This document shows, piece by piece, positions 38,495 through 39,103 of a DNA stretch of 39,103 nucleotides (within the stretch, counting starts at the first letter, position 1; each line of letters begins with the position of its first letter). The stretch spans positions 1 through 39,103 of the forward strand of contig JAFPUE010000047.1 in assembly GCA_017395555.1 (NCBI GenBank), in the 5' to 3' direction. The notes under the pieces are model-generated. The model was not told the DNA's origin. It worked only from the letters and a program-made list of their open reading frames with translations, and did not search any database. The position numbers and the translations under genes were made by a program. The DNA is from Ruminiclostridium sp. (GTDB taxonomy: Bacteria; Bacillota; Clostridia; Oscillospirales; Ruminococcaceae).

Positions 38495-39103
38495 TTTCTT
38501 TTTTCAAGATCTGATGCAGCGTTTCTTCCCGCGATTGCACCCGATGTGAATGCAAAATCGAGGTTATATCCGCCGCAGTCTCCGTTTATGTCCAATATTT
38601 CCCCACAGGCATACATTCCGGGAAATTTTATAAGCTCAAACCGTTTGGTTATCTGATCGCCGAGTTCGTATGATATTCCTCCGCCCGTGACCTGCGAGCG
38701 ATCAAATCCCGCCGTTCCTGTAATCGGGAAAGACAGCGCCCGTATTGTAGATGCGATCTTTTTCAAGTTGGTAATATCACGCGTTTTGGCAGGAAGCCTG
38801 CCGAGTGCGCGTTTTAAGATATATATTCCAATAGTGCGGGTGAATATCCCGCTCAGCCAGTCCTCCGGAGCGGTGTCCGCTCTTATGCGTTGCGTTTCGT
38901 GAAGCATGGTAATTAGCTCCTCATCGCTCATATCCGGTAGCAGGTCAAGCCGTAGCTCCCAACCTTCCTGACCTCTGTACCAGATAGATAGATCGAACAC
39001 GCATATTCCCGATATAAAGCCATCGGTGAACTGAACCTCACCGCGTTCGCTTGAAATACAGCCTTCTCTGAATGCAGTCGGGATATATCCCCACATAGTA
39101 ACA
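38491..39103 (-). CDS. HI0933-like/BaiN-type flavoprotein, 5' end cut by window edge
   Basis: The frame enters from the right edge without a start; 203 codons are visible plus the stop at 38491. The region GEVQFTDGFISGICVFDLS is the conserved middle block of HI0933/BaiN-family NAD(P)/FAD oxidoreductases (typically 400-410 residues), so roughly half lies here. Near the C-terminus GTAGFDRSQVTGGGISY, FPGMYACGEILDINGDCGGYNL and FAFTSGAIAGRNAA are the flavin-closing motifs. The ATG at 39096 is internal by homology, not the true start. Coupled to the following flavoprotein by a four-base overlap. Family role is poorly defined (BaiN is linked to bile-acid metabolism, others to unknown reductions). 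Confidence 0.88.
   Translation of the reverse strand, partial: VTMWGYIPTAFREGCISSERGEVQFTDGFISGICVFDLSIWYRGQEGWELRLDLLPDMSDEELITMLHETQRIRADTAPEDWLSGIFTRTIGIYILKRALGRLPAKTRDITNLKKIASTIRALSFPITGTAGFDRSQVTGGGISYELGDQITKRFELIKFPGMYACGEILDINGDCGGYNLDFAFTSGAIAGRNAASDLEKRK

Overview
The window looks like chromosomal DNA of an anaerobic, fibre-degrading Firmicute close to Ruminococcus (Oscillospiraceae). The evidence is mid GC content, strong AGGAGG-type ribosome binding sites with some TTG starts, near-consensus sigma-A promoters, two cellulase-like GH5 lipoproteins, an intracellular GH43 enzyme, a CE2-type esterase and a xylulokinase. Radical-SAM and [FeFe]-hydrogenase-like proteins point to anaerobic life. 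The assignment is inferred from gene content only. I see no rRNA, tRNA, CRISPR array, transposase or phage gene.

Layout, left to right. (1) 1-1146: 5' part of xylB on the minus strand. (2) 1351-4694: three-gene operon of two membrane zinc-ribbon proteins and an SPFH protein with four zinc ribbons, resembling the Bacillus YdjGHI envelope-stress module but without PspA. (3) 4896-9570: MacB-like ABC exporter made of an ATPase, a large surface protein with tandem beta domains, and an FtsX-type permease. (4) 9633-15121: a repeat-like hairpin element, then a minus-strand operon lon-engB-C_GCAxxG_C_C-HD-GYP-lipoprotein. (5) 15187-19874: a minus-strand SF0329/araC/comEA operon divergent from GH43-GH5. 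The shared control region carries a 22-bp-period direct repeat and a cre-like site. (6) 19887-22269: DUF1538 membrane protein plus two PII-like proteins. (7) 22418-24483: a lipoprotein with repeated E-(I/L)-x-G-(D/E) motifs, translationally coupled to a radical SAM/SPASM enzyme. (8) 24526-26957: divergent CE2 esterase and GH5 cellulase. (9) 26958-28727: a structured intergenic element, then divergent cobS and cobO. (10) 28764-31924: thrH, then a minus-strand trio (YgjP-like metallopeptidase, C39-like cysteine protein, small protein), acylphosphatase and a voltage-gated-type K+ channel. (11) 31953-32150: 94-bp tandem repeat whose units carry promoters. (12) 32303-36487: FIST sensor protein and a 1003-residue fusion of a sensory [FeFe]-hydrogenase-like module with degenerate GGDEF, intact EAL and PAS. 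(13) 36523-36723: candidate structured RNA or MITE and a terminator. (14) 36736-39103: DUF6472 protein and two flavoproteins, the last cut by the window edge.

How the genes fit together. GH5, GH43, CE2 and XylB suit uptake and use of plant hemicellulose and beta-glucan, with the AraC regulator as probable local switch. HD-GYP and EAL proteins both degrade c-di-GMP, and no intact GGDEF cyclase is present. The strongest candidates for undescribed biology are the FIST plus HydS-like-GGDEF-EAL pair (32303-36487), the lipoprotein/radical-SAM pair (22418-24483), the promoter-bearing tandem repeat (31953-32150) and the structured element at 36523-36670.
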